A stretch of 13,004 nt of DNA from Lachnospiraceae bacterium UBA5895 (GCA_002431915.1 DJEP01000054.1:1-13004); one strand, 5' to 3'; positions 1 to 6,951 are shown, counted from the stretch's first letter. Numbers and translations are program-made. Notes: generated by a model from the sequence alone, not told the origin.

Positions 1-977
1 TCACCTTCTACGGTTCCGATAAATACGTTGTCATAACCGAGATCGTTCATCTGAGACTGCATCTGGCTGTAAGAGATCTTAGCGGTATGGGAAGTTCCGT
101 GACCCATGAATACGAATGCCACGCCATCTTCCTTAGCTGCTTCCAAGCTGTCATAGCCTGCGGTCTTCACTGCTTCTGCGGTCAGTTCTTCTGCAACGGT
201 CTTCTTGTCATCGTTTACTACAGCAGCGTCTGTTCCCACTTCACCTAACAGGGGTTCAGCCACTTTTACGGATTCAAACTGATCCTTGTAGGCTTCTACA
301 GATTCCATCAGCTCGTCATACTCTGCACCATGCATCAGATGCGTGGGCTGTACTACCAGATTCTTGACACCGTTGGCTACAGCACGATCCAGAGCCTGCT
401 CTACATTGTCGATATGCTCGTCATCTCTTGCCTGTACATGATTGATGATGATCTGTGCGGTGAACGCTCTTCTTACAGACCAGTCAGGATTGGCTGCTGC
501 AATCGCATCCTCGATACCCTTGATATCAGCTACACGGCTGTCGTTAAAGGAAGTACCGAAGCTTACTACCAGGATCTCGTTCTCACCGATTTCGTCCTGA
601 TTGCGGGGATCATCCTTGGAAGCATCGCCGGTATCTCTGCCGAAGTAATCGGGATCTGCATTTTCACCCTCTACCAGTTCCTTCTGTGCGTCGGTCAGGG
701 CATCCCATGCTGCCTTGGCGTCAGCACACTGCTTGTCGGTATTTTCATTTCTCTCCTGTACATAGATAGCATCGATCAGTGCTGCTACTTCATCCGCTGC
801 TGCCTGGTCTGCATCCTCGGTGCTTTCGGTAGCTGCTGTCTCTGCTGCCTGGGTAGTCTGAGCCTCACTGCTTGCCTGTACAGTGCTTTCTACGGTTACC
901 TGGGTATTTCCGCATCCGGTGATGCATACAGCACCCAGTACAGTTGCCAGTACTACTGCTACGATTCTTTTTTTCAT
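1..977 (-). CDS. cbiK: Sirohydrochlorin cobaltochelatase-like lipoprotein (CbiK family), 3' end outside window
   Basis: The reading frame starts with ATG at 977 and stays open to base 1, so about 325 codons are visible and the C-terminus is missing. The start has a strong site, GAGGAGG, about five bases upstream. The N-terminus is a lipoprotein signal: MKKRI, a hydrophobic stretch, then lipobox ITGC with Cys22. A Ser/Thr/Ala/Glu-rich linker and a short helical segment (about residues 62-103, with ALTDAQKELV) precede the chelatase part. That part begins near residue 134 with ILVVSFGTSFNDSR and continues with VQPTHLMHG and FMGHGTSH, which carry the two histidines that match the metal ligands of CbiK. 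Known family members insert cobalt into sirohydrochlorin, and a periplasmic, haem-binding relative exists in Desulfovibrio. A lipid anchor places this protein outside the membrane, so cobalt, corrinoid or tetrapyrrole capture is as likely as chelatase activity. The riboswitch upstream supports a B12-related role. Confidence 0.88.
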   Translation of the reverse strand, partial: MKKRIVAVVLATVLGAVCITGCGNTQVTVESTVQASSEAQTTQAAETAATESTEDADQAAADEVAALIDAIYVQERNENTDKQCADAKAAWDALTDAQKELVEGENADPDYFGRDTGDASKDDPRNQDEIGENEILVVSFGTSFNDSRVADIKGIEDAIAAANPDWSVRRAFTAQIIINHVQARDDEHIDNVEQALDRAVANGVKNLVVQPTHLMHGAEYDELMESVEAYKDQFESVKVAEPLLGEVGTDAAVVNDDKKTVAEELTAEAVKTAGYDSLEAAKEDGVAFVFMGHGTSHTAKISYSQMQSQMNDLGYDNVFIGTVEG

Positions 978-1080
978 GTTTCCTCCTCTGACAGATGTTC
1001 TGTCTCTTTTGATTTTTGGGGTCTTCCCCGGTGTCCTTAAATATGTAAGTCAGAAACATGTTTTATAACTATTCAGTGCC

Positions 1081-1118
1081 AAAAATAAAACCCTTTTCCT
1101 GTATCAGGTAAAGGGTTT
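1081..1118 (-). terminator. Rho-independent terminator between riboswitch and cbiK
   Basis: On the minus strand, AAACCCTTT then CCTG pairs with CAGG then AAAGGGTTT around a three-base loop, with one T-T mismatch. The stem is followed at once by TATTTTT. It lies between the cobalamin aptamer and the cbiK ribosome binding site, about 100 bases before the start codon. It therefore fits the expression platform of a riboswitch that stops transcription when cobalamin is bound. Confidence 0.85.
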
Positions 1119-1218
1119 GTACACATTGGAAACGAATGCAGAAAAATCTTCCGGCACTTCTGCATCCTATACGTACAACCAGTTACTCGTGGCTTTGAAA
1201 CAAATGTTTCTGTACAGC

Positions 1219-1388
1219 ATTCAGGCAGGTCTCCCGGCTTGAAGATCATCACATCCGCCATCTTCCCAGTCTCCCAGTGATCTATCGGCTTCAGTTCCCT
1301 AATTACGGTGACGAGTTCGTGCAGGACTTGCACCTGCTTCCCTTTTCACCGGAGCCAGTCACTTACATGACTGCTCCGGCACCTGAAT
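1219..1388 (-). ncRNA. Cobalamin (B12) riboswitch aptamer
   Basis: Read on the minus strand, this stretch has the landmarks of the cobalamin riboswitch (Rfam RF00174 type). A closing stem pairs ATTCAGG (1382-1388) with CCTGAAT (1219-1225). Inside it come a GGAAGCAGG segment, CGAACTCGTCACCGTAA (matching the GCCACTGTAA core), CACTGGGAGACTGGGAAGAT, and the B12 box GCCGGGAGACCTGCC. A 12-bp hairpin with one bulge (1349-1379) forms the first internal arm. The aptamer sits downstream of a good promoter and upstream of a terminator and cbiK, so cobalamin should switch cbiK off. Mechanism is inferred from the layout. Confidence 0.95.
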
Positions 1389-1409
1389 ACTCCATATTCA
1401 ATTGTGGCT

Positions 1410-1438
1410 ACTATAACACAGATTTTTGAAAGATGCAA
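1410..1438 (-). promoter_or_regulatory. Sigma-70-type promoter for the riboswitch-cbiK transcript
   Basis: The -35 box TTGCAT (1433-1438) and the -10 box TATAGT (1410-1415) are separated by 17 bp, and TGT directly before the -10 gives an extended -10. The predicted start is near 1402, about 14 bases before the aptamer closing stem. The -35 box lies only nine bases past the tetR-type stop codon, so no room remains for a terminator between the genes. Confidence 0.8.
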
Positions 1439-1446
1439 TAGACCGC

Positions 1447-2112
1447 TTAACGTAAATCTCCCGCTTTGTCATTCCGGGCGTAATTCAGGATCATGTCCTT
1501 CAAAAGCAGCAGATCCCCTGTATAATCCTTGTTGTCCGTTGCGCCCCAGATAAATCCGCCCGCATAATGGGTACACGCTGCCATCATGGTATGCACCGTC
1601 ACACGCATGAACTGTTCCTCCGGAATATCCGTGCGGAAGGTCTTGTCCTCCTTTGCCTTCGCATACATCATGTGAAGTCTCGTGTTCACGGAGTTCAGGG
1701 ACGCGTGGAAATTCTCCAGTTCCTCTTCCTGCACGGTCTGGTGTGTTACATAGTTATTGAAGTTGTCATTATACTGCAACAGATCCTTGTGATTCTGATA
1801 CATCCCGATATAACTGTCCAGAGTAAAAATAAATCTCCCGATCGCCGGAATGTCATGCACCGAAGAGATCGGTCTCATCTCGTCCAGCTTGTCCAAATAA
1901 GCTTTCCACTTCGATGCACACACCGCAATGACCAGCTCCGTCTTATTGGAATAACAACGAAACAGTGTAGCACGTCCCACACCGGCTTCCTTTGCCACTT
2001 CATCCATGCTGACCGCTTCTATTTTCTTTTCCACAAAAAGCCGGAAAGCTGTATCGATGATCCGCTGATTACGCTCCCGCTCCTTTTCCATCTGTTTCTC
2101 TGATTTTCCCAT
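1447..2112 (-). CDS. TetR/AcrR-family transcriptional regulator
   Basis: This 221-residue protein has the N-terminal TetR helix-turn-helix. Residues 16-60 run from RIIDTAFRLFVEKK through SMDEVAKEAGVGRATLFRCY to SNKTEL, the standard recognition-helix region. The remainder is a helical ligand-binding domain with no motif that names the ligand, and it is of usual length for the family. The start codon has AAGGAAGAG a few bases upstream, and a consensus promoter lies further up. The likely role is repression of a neighbouring gene. The best candidate is the membrane-protein gene just upstream, because TetR regulators often control an adjacent gene, but nothing here proves it. The stop codon is followed directly by the riboswitch promoter. 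Confidence 0.93.
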   Translation of the reverse strand: MGKSEKQMEKERERNQRIIDTAFRLFVEKKIEAVSMDEVAKEAGVGRATLFRCYSNKTELVIAVCASKWKAYLDKLDEMRPISSVHDIPAIGRFIFTLDSYIGMYQNHKDLLQYNDNFNNYVTHQTVQEEELENFHASLNSVNTRLHMMYAKAKEDKTFRTDIPEEQFMRVTVHTMMAACTHYAGGFIWGATDNKDYTGDLLLLKDMILNYARNDKAGDLR

Positions 2113-2156
2113 TTTGCTCTTCCTTTTAATACATTCTTATTAACATCCTTTTATTC

Positions 2157-2185
2157 ATTTTATGGTAAAAACCAGTGGCTGTCAA
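2157..2185 (-). promoter_or_regulatory. Sigma-70-type promoter for the TetR gene
   Basis: TTGACA (2180-2185) is followed after exactly 17 bp by TAAAAT (2157-2162), with a predicted start near 2150 and a 5' leader of about 38 bases. The regulator can therefore be transcribed on its own, apart from the membrane-protein gene upstream. I see no clear palindrome over this promoter that would indicate autoregulation. Confidence 0.75.
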
Positions 2186-2225
2186 CGATGATAAAGGCTG
2201 TTTTGCGCTTCCGCAGACAGCAGAT

Positions 2226-2717
2226 TTACTTATGTAAGATCAGGCACATGACCCATGACAAAAGTGCTGCCATCAGCGGATAATCAATAATGTTACCAAC
2301 TATTTTCTTCACCCATGCTTTGGGAGGAACATAGGGCATCAGATCTTCGGTGCCGGGAATGAACCAGGACTTTGTATGTCCCACCCAGTACCAGTCAATA
2401 AACACTCTGTCAAAGATGCCGCAGATCTCAAACATTACTGTCAGCTGTGCAAAACCCTCCAGAAAATTTTCAGCACCGTTGATGAAAAATACCATCATAG
2501 GCGCCAAAATCAGCAGAACGATCATAAAGGGAATAAATGACAGCAGCATGTTTTTCTTAATCTGTTCTTTCGTGATCAGTCCCAGTTCCACGACCCGCTC
2601 CTGTACATTTTTCTCATACCAGTGCACTCCGCCCACCGGGCTGTTGCGGATATTCATCACACACACCATGAGCAGAACGAAATTCAGCAGAAAACTTTCA
2701 ATAATAACAAGAATCAT
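2226..2717 (-). CDS. Small integral membrane protein, function unknown
   Basis: I do not recognise a named family. The frame could open at a TTG at 2735, but AGGGAGG sits seven bases before the ATG at 2717, so the protein most likely starts there (163 residues, MILVIIESFLL). It has a hydrophobic N-terminal segment (about residues 1-20), a second (about 58-80) and a C-terminal one (about 143-161), with a mainly amphipathic stretch between. The middle holds a dense run of conserved-looking Trp, Asp, His and Pro residues (FDRVFIDWYWVGHTKSW, then IPGTEDLMPYV) that may face the membrane surface. A TetR gene follows 113 bases downstream, so ligand-controlled expression or transport is possible, though unproven. 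Confidence 0.8.
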   Translation of the reverse strand: MILVIIESFLLNFVLLMVCVMNIRNSPVGGVHWYEKNVQERVVELGLITKEQIKKNMLLSFIPFMIVLLILAPMMVFFINGAENFLEGFAQLTVMFEICGIFDRVFIDWYWVGHTKSWFIPGTEDLMPYVPPKAWVKKIVGNIIDYPLMAALLSWVMCLILHK

Positions 2718-2758
2718 AACGTACCTCCCTCTCAACTATCCTCTGTTGGCAGTTCTAT

Positions 2759-2776
2759 AGTTAGATAGTTCTAACT
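2759..2776. promoter_or_regulatory. 18-bp palindrome, candidate operator
   Basis: AGTTAGA, four bases, then TCTAACT forms a perfect inverted repeat with 7-bp arms about 40 bp before the membrane-protein start codon. It overlaps the most plausible -10 region, and a direct repeat of AGTTCTA (2751-2757, 2767-2773) overlaps it. The size and position suit a TetR-type operator, and a TetR gene lies next door. I do not see the same half-site at the TetR promoter, so the link is only a suggestion. Confidence 0.4.
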
Positions 2777-2777
2777 C

Positions 2778-2912
2778 TTATTCCAAGATAATCTCTAACG
2801 ACGATTTAGTTCCATATCCGTTTTTATCAGCCACAAACGCCCAATCATAAGTAGCTTGAGGACAATCTTTGACATCTTCATAAGCACTATATACATTATT
2901 AAACAAGATAGA
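2778..2912 (-). pseudogene. Possible 3' remnant of an unidentified gene
   Basis: A frame with no good start codon runs 44 codons from just after a TAG (2913-2915) to a TAA at 2778. Its translation, including YEDVKDCPQATYDWAFV and ADKNGYGTKSSLEIILE, has the composition of a real protein and the codons follow a coding-like pattern. Another frame just upstream also looks partly coding (RLKSYIYLGNFNARYKFM, about 2915-2975), which would fit a frameshifted older gene. I do not recognise the protein. Chance open frames in AT-rich DNA are the alternative. Confidence 0.35.
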
Positions 2913-3087
2913 CTAGAATTCATAAACTTATATCTTGCATTAAAATTCCCCAGGTAAATATAAGACTTTAATCTTTTTCCAACGGAAATGTTTGTATTTA
3001 AAACGCAAATATTAACTAAAAAAATACAAAAACATGAGATTTTTCCATATAAAAGTCTTTATTTTCGCTGCACAAGCAAATAAAAGA

Positions 3088-3134
3088 AATTCCGTACAAA
3101 AATTTCTGATTTCGGAACTTTTTTGTACGGAATT
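3088..3134 (-). terminator. Hairpin terminator after the RlmD-type gene
   Basis: AATTCCGTACAAAAA (3088-3102) and its exact reverse complement (3120-3134) form a perfect 15-bp inverted repeat around a 17-base loop. Reading in the minus direction, the stem is followed by TTCTTTTATTTG. It begins 39 bases after the methyltransferase stop codon. The A and T runs sit inside the stem itself, so it could also work weakly in the plus direction. Confidence 0.7.
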
Positions 3135-3173
3135 CATTGTTTTAGGGCTATTTACACCAAACTGACTTTTCAG

Positions 3174-4535
3174 TTACTTCTTCTGCCGGACCAACAGGGT
3201 GACTGCCTCCAGGGAATCAGTGAACGGGAACATATCCACGCCCACGCCCTTCGCCACGCAGTAGCCCTTCTTCTTGAAATACTTCAGGTCTCTGACCAGT
3301 GTCTCGGGGTTGCAGGAGACGTAGACAATTTTCCCGGGACCGATCTTGACTACGGAACTCATGAATTCTTCGGTGCTGCCGCTTCTGGGGGGATCCATCA
3401 GAACCACATCGGCTTTCGCGCCCTGCGCCGCCATCTCCACCAGGAATTTCCCGGCGTCGTTCTGGTAGAACTGGATGTTGCGGATCTGGTTCGCCTTAGC
3501 ATTGTTGCGGGCATCCCTGACAGCATCGGCGTTCAATTCCACGCCGATGACCCTGCCTGCCTTGTCACTGGCGATCATACCGATGGTTCCGGTACCGCAA
3601 TAGGCATCCACTACGGTCTCTTTGCCGGTGAGCCCTGCATACTCCAGGGCTTTTCCGTAGAGGATCTCGGTCTGTACCGGATTCACCTGATAGAAAGATC
3701 TGGGAGATATCCGGAAACGCTTTCCACACAATTCATCCTCGATATAGCCTTTGCCGTAGATCACATGCTCCTTGTCCCCCAGTACCATACTGGTATTGCG
3801 GTTGTTGACATTAATGACCACGGTGGTGATCTCCGGATGCAGTTTCAGAAGTGCCTTCACAAAATTATTCTTGGAAGGCAGGATTGGGGAAGCCAGTACC
3901 AGTACCACCATGATCTGTCCGGTAACATGTCCGGTGCGGATCAGCACATGGCGCAGCAGTCCATACCCGGTGTCCTCATTGTAAGGGCGGATATGAAAAG
4001 ACTTTAGCAGTCCTCTTATGGAGACAATGATCTCATCCGCCTTGGCATTCTCAATCAGGCAGCTGTCCACTGGAACGATCCGGTGGCTCTTCTGCTCATA
4101 GATCCCGGAGATGGCATCGTGATACCGGTTCTCACCGAATACCGCATGCACCTTGTTCCGGTAATGCTCTGGATGCTCCATGGGAATGACACCCTCAATC
4201 TTGCAAAAAGGAGCCAGAAGCTCCTTTAATTGCTTTTCTTTCTTCTTCAATTGTTCCGCATACGGCTGGTTGATCCAGCTGCATCCGCCGCATTTGTCGG
4301 CTACCGGGCAGAGACCGCTCTTTTTTTTCACAGCCGCCTTTTTCCGTCCCTGTCCTCCGGGCACCTTGTTTCCTTTGTCTGCCGGTGTCTTGGTTCCTTT
4401 ATCTGCCGGTGTCCTGTTTCCTTTGCCCACCGGTGCTTTTGCCCTTCCAACACTTCCGGCGCTTTTCGAAGCTCCGGACCCGGACATTTTTCTCTCATTT
4501 CTGTTATCGTTCTTCATCATTCCGCCTGACTTCAT
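3174..4535 (-). CDS. rlmD: 23S rRNA (uracil-C5)-methyltransferase, RlmD/RlmCD/TrmA family
   Basis: The enzyme transfers a methyl group from S-adenosylmethionine to C5 of a uracil in 23S rRNA. Within 453 residues it shows the iron-sulphur cysteines Cys76, Cys82, Cys85 (CGGC) and Cys159. The SAM loop DAYCGTGTIG is at 310-319, DPPRSG at 381-386, SCNP with catalytic Cys408, and LEAV near the end with the probable base Glu443. The usual N-terminal TRAM domain is absent. In its place residues 1-73 are low-complexity, Lys/Gly/Pro-rich and built partly on an 8-residue repeat, which could still help bind RNA. The ATG directly follows the TAA of the GH105 gene, and GAGGAG is 13 bases upstream. ATGs at residues 6 and 7 are alternative starts. 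In Gram-positives one such enzyme may modify both U747 and U1939, so the symbol is a family-level label. Confidence 0.9.
   Translation of the reverse strand: MKSGGMMKNDNRNERKMSGSGASKSAGSVGRAKAPVGKGNRTPADKGTKTPADKGNKVPGGQGRKKAAVKKKSGLCPVADKCGGCSWINQPYAEQLKKKEKQLKELLAPFCKIEGVIPMEHPEHYRNKVHAVFGENRYHDAISGIYEQKSHRIVPVDSCLIENAKADEIIVSIRGLLKSFHIRPYNEDTGYGLLRHVLIRTGHVTGQIMVVLVLASPILPSKNNFVKALLKLHPEITTVVINVNNRNTSMVLGDKEHVIYGKGYIEDELCGKRFRISPRSFYQVNPVQTEILYGKALEYAGLTGKETVVDAYCGTGTIGMIASDKAGRVIGVELNADAVRDARNNAKANQIRNIQFYQNDAGKFLVEMAAQGAKADVVLMDPPRSGSTEEFMSSVVKIGPGKIVYVSCNPETLVRDLKYFKKKGYCVAKGVGVDMFPFTDSLEAVTLLVRQKK
4348..4443. repeat. About four imperfect 24-bp tandem repeats inside rlmD
   Basis: Units at 4372-4395 and 4396-4419 are nearly identical (CCTTTGTCTGCCGG and CCTTTATCTGCCGG starts). 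Flanking units at 4348-4371 and 4420-4443 are more diverged. In protein they encode the 8-residue motif GNRTPADK, GTKTPADK, GNKVPGGQ. Because the unit is a multiple of three, copy number can change without shifting the frame. The tract lies in the low-complexity N-terminal tail, outside the catalytic domains. Confidence 0.8.
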
Positions 4536-5678
4536 TTAGTCATCCAGTCTCCTCATCTCGGTGTAAGCCAGAAGCAGCGGTCCCACACCCTTGGCATCGT
4601 CTTCCACGATAGGCTCAGACATATAATACTCGAAACTGCCGTCACGGCGACGGTTATCCTCCGGTCCCAGTCCTGCTACGAGACAGATACCGCCGAGACT
4701 TAAATGACCATCCTTCTCCTTCAGATAGCGGTCACAGATGCCCTGGAATGCCTTCAATCCATAAGCTCTGTAAGACTCCGGCAAAAATCCAAGTCTCACG
4801 CCCTTCAGCAGTGAGTAAGCCATGATCGCACTTCCGCTGGTCTCTAAATAGTTCGGCTCCTTGCCGCCCAGTGCGGGAAGCTGATACCACATGCCGCTCT
4901 CGTCCTGGAACTTTAACATGGAATCGATCAGATCCACGAATACCTTCTTCAGGTTATCATACTCTGCCTGATATTCCTCTCCCGGCTCACATTTGCTTAA
5001 AGTGTCTAACAGCGCCATCGAATACCATCCCAGGGCTCTCAGCCAGAAATTCTGAGACAGACCAGTCTCTTTGTTACACCAGAATGCCTTTTTGGAAGCA
5101 TCGTAACCGTGATAATACAGTCCGGTCTCGGGGTCTCTCATGTATTTTACGACATTGGCAAACTGATGGAAAATGTCATCGTAGTGCTTCCTGCCATCAA
5201 ATTTGGTTTCATACTCCATGTAAAAAGGCTGTCCCATATACATGCCGTCCAGCCATACCTGATTGGGGTAGATCTTCTTGTGCCAGAAGTTCCCTTCTGC
5301 GGTACGAGGCTGTGTCTCCACCTGACTATAGATCAGGTCGATGGCCTTGCGGTACTTTTCCTTGCCGTTGAGGGCATACAGTGCGAACAGAGTCTTGCCC
5401 GCATTGACATTGTCAATATTATATTCTTCCACGGAATACTTGGTGATAGAGCCGTCTTCCTGTACTCTGTGGTCAATAAATGCATCTGCGAATTCGTAAT
5501 ACTTCTTCTCACCGGTGGCGCTGTAGATCTCTAAAAGCGCCAGGATCATGCAGCCGTCGATGTAATTCCAGCCGGCAGCTTTCCCCTCTCTCGCCTTCTC
5601 AATGTTCCATGCGGGAACATCCAAAGTGCTCTTTTCGATCAGTTCATCAATGTATTTCTCAAAAATAGGCAGTTGCAT
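4536..5678 (-). CDS. GH105 unsaturated rhamnogalacturonyl hydrolase (YteR/YesR type)
   Basis: The family removes the unsaturated galacturonyl residue from the oligosaccharides that pectate or rhamnogalacturonan lyases release. The 380-residue protein has no signal peptide, so it acts in the cytoplasm on imported products. Family landmarks are GWNYIDGCM (36-44), NIDNVNAGK (87-95, with the Asp that matches the second catalytic-site aspartate), WLDGMYMGQPF (142-152, Asp144 as probable general acid), LRALGWYSMAL (213-223), SGSAIMAY (281-288) and YYMSEPIVEDDAKGVGP (351-367). Length is typical and no damage is visible. GTGGAGG precedes the ATG with a spacing of about ten. It has a clear promoter and leads a two-gene unit with rlmD. 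No lyase or sugar transporter gene is in the window; the adjacent ABC pair is a different class. A related GH88 hydrolase is the alternative. Confidence 0.9.
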   Translation of the reverse strand: MQLPIFEKYIDELIEKSTLDVPAWNIEKAREGKAAGWNYIDGCMILALLEIYSATGEKKYYEFADAFIDHRVQEDGSITKYSVEEYNIDNVNAGKTLFALYALNGKEKYRKAIDLIYSQVETQPRTAEGNFWHKKIYPNQVWLDGMYMGQPFYMEYETKFDGRKHYDDIFHQFANVVKYMRDPETGLYYHGYDASKKAFWCNKETGLSQNFWLRALGWYSMALLDTLSKCEPGEEYQAEYDNLKKVFVDLIDSMLKFQDESGMWYQLPALGGKEPNYLETSGSAIMAYSLLKGVRLGFLPESYRAYGLKAFQGICDRYLKEKDGHLSLGGICLVAGLGPEDNRRRDGSFEYYMSEPIVEDDAKGVGPLLLAYTEMRRLDD

Positions 5679-5700
5679 GTATTATTTTCCTCCACTTTTC

Positions 5701-5712
5701 CGCGTAAACGCG
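5701..5712. promoter_or_regulatory. Palindrome at the GH105 transcription start, candidate operator
   Basis: CGCGTAAACGCG is an inverted repeat with 5-bp arms around AA. It lies about four to fifteen bases past the predicted start site, where a bound repressor would block transcription. On the minus strand it can also be read as two direct TACGCG units. Sugar-responsive repressors are common at such genes, but no regulator is encoded nearby. Confidence 0.4.
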
Positions 5713-5721
5713 TATGGAATT

Positions 5722-5750
5722 ATTGTACACACTTCTCGTCCTATAGTCAA
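5722..5750 (-). promoter_or_regulatory. Sigma-70-type promoter for the GH105-rlmD unit
   Basis: TTGACT (5745-5750) and TACAAT (5722-5727) are separated by exactly 17 bp, with a predicted start near 5715. It occupies the 91-bp gap after the ABC permease gene, so GH105 and rlmD are transcribed from here whatever happens to the ABC transcript. I see no clear terminator for the ABC operon in front of it. Confidence 0.8.
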
Positions 5751-5769
5751 TAATTATAAAATACGGCTC

Positions 5770-6951
5770 TTACCCAAACATCACTTTCTCGCTTTGGAAC
5801 GCTTTTGTCAGCCCGAATACCAGCGCTCCCGCCACGCACAGGTTCACAATCACGGTCAGCAGGATTTCCACCGGCTGATAGCTAAAAGAAAAAATACCGT
5901 TCATGCACTGTACGCTGTTGTACACCGGAATCAGATACCGGTACAGTGGGATCTCTTTTCCCTGACTAAGCATGGGGCTCAATCCGATAAATGTCACCAC
6001 AATAGTAAAGGGAGATACTGTCGTAGCCGCTTCTTTCACGCTTTTTGCAAAAGCGGAGATCAATGCAATCATGGATACCAGCACCATTACCGTAGACAAA
6101 ATGATCAGAAGCAGCATTGCTAAATCCATAGGCGTATACACCGAGGAATCCACCCCCGTCAGTTCCCCACCCATCATTTTCGGCAGTGCCGCAAAGGTTC
6201 CGATAAAGCTGGAACAGCCTGCCAGAAGTGCAATTATGCTTAAGGAAAATACTTTGCCAAGTGCCAGAGAGCTTCTCTTCATGGGAGTCACAAGCAATGT
6301 CGCTATGGTGCCACGTTCCTTCTCCCCGGCGATGGATTCCGGTGCCACGGACATGCAGCCACTGTATAAAAACATCATAAGCAGCAAGGGCATCATCATG
6401 GAAAACATCTGTCCCGTAGTATCTTTGCTGGTGGCACAGTCATAATACACGGAATCCCCGGCATTGATGTCTAACTTATTGGATATGGATGTCTCATACG
6501 TCTCCAGGATCTCCGACACCTCATTGTAAAAATGAGTGGATTTCATCTCCGCGGAATTGTAATAGATCTCCACGTTGGGCGCCGGTTTCCCACTCTGCAC
6601 CTGATAGTTTTCCACAGCCTGATCAAAATCCACAGGAAACACTACCAGGCCGTCTGCCTGTTTGTCCTGTATCTCCTGCCGGATCTGTGTCAGCTGCTCT
6701 CTGTCCGCAGACTGCCAGTCTGCCTTAAGTTCCCGCAGTTCTTCCCTTAACGACTCCGGCATATCCACCACATAGGCTTTCGCCACGTAAGTTTCTTCCG
6801 GAAGCATGGACTTCATCATGGCGCTTCCCAAAAAACTATACACCACATAGATCATGATTCCCGGAAGCAAAAGTGTCGTGATCACCAGCCTTCTGTCTCC
6901 GAAAAATCTTGCCAGTTCTTTTTTCATTACTGTGATCGTATTATTTGTCAT
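5770..6951 (-). CDS. ABC-2 type transporter permease (NatB-like)
   Basis: The 393-residue protein has the ABC-2 export layout. A first membrane segment lies at about 22-42, then a large extracytoplasmic domain of about 140 residues, then five more segments at roughly 183-203, 233-257, 276-300, 313-330 and 361-382. The cytoplasmic loop after the second segment holds GEKERGTIATLLVTP (209-223), the conserved coupling motif of NatB/CcmB-type permeases. The ATG lies inside the end of the ATPase gene (11-nt overlap), so the two are translationally coupled and form one exporter. The substrate is not visible. NatAB exports sodium, and relatives export drugs or peptides. Confidence 0.9.
   Translation of the reverse strand: MTNNTITVMKKELARFFGDRRLVITTLLLPGIMIYVVYSFLGSAMMKSMLPEETYVAKAYVVDMPESLREELRELKADWQSADREQLTQIRQEIQDKQADGLVVFPVDFDQAVENYQVQSGKPAPNVEIYYNSAEMKSTHFYNEVSEILETYETSISNKLDINAGDSVYYDCATSKDTTGQMFSMMMPLLLMMFLYSGCMSVAPESIAGEKERGTIATLLVTPMKRSSLALGKVFSLSIIALLAGCSSFIGTFAALPKMMGGELTGVDSSVYTPMDLAMLLLIILSTVMVLVSMIALISAFAKSVKEAATTVSPFTIVVTFIGLSPMLSQGKEIPLYRYLIPVYNSVQCMNGIFSFSYQPVEILLTVIVNLCVAGALVFGLTKAFQSEKVMFG

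Larger units (their letters stand above)
2718..3087. other. AT-rich intergenic region without an intact gene
   Basis: This stretch is visibly richer in A and T than the genes on both sides. It should hold the promoter of the membrane-protein gene. The best match I can find is TTGGAA, 17 bp, then TAACTA close to the palindrome at 2759-2776, which is weak. A 44-codon coding-looking tail lies at 2778-2912. No RNA gene or intact open frame is visible in the rest. Confidence 0.6.

Noticed and set aside
330..1040. 236-codon plus-strand open frame, Cys-rich
   Set aside because: It lies antisense to the cbiK gene, its protein is unlike any real composition (very Cys/Ile/Leu-rich), and it lacks a binding site. 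It is a shadow.
1567..2103. 178-codon plus-strand open frame opposite the TetR gene
   Set aside because: It is rich in His and Cys and wholly antisense to a well-supported TetR gene.
2185..2225. Terminator after the membrane-protein gene
   Set aside because: TGCG-GAAG-CGCA with outer CTGT/ACAG can form a hairpin, but no T-run follows it on the minus strand, and the stem is interrupted.
3088..3134. Terminal inverted repeats of an insertion element
   Set aside because: The arms are only 17 bases apart, enclose no gene, and the T-rich tail on the minus side fits a terminator after rlmD better.
3123..4007. 294-codon plus-strand open frame
   Set aside because: It lies antisense to the clear RlmD-type gene and crosses its terminator. 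The protein has no recognisable motif.
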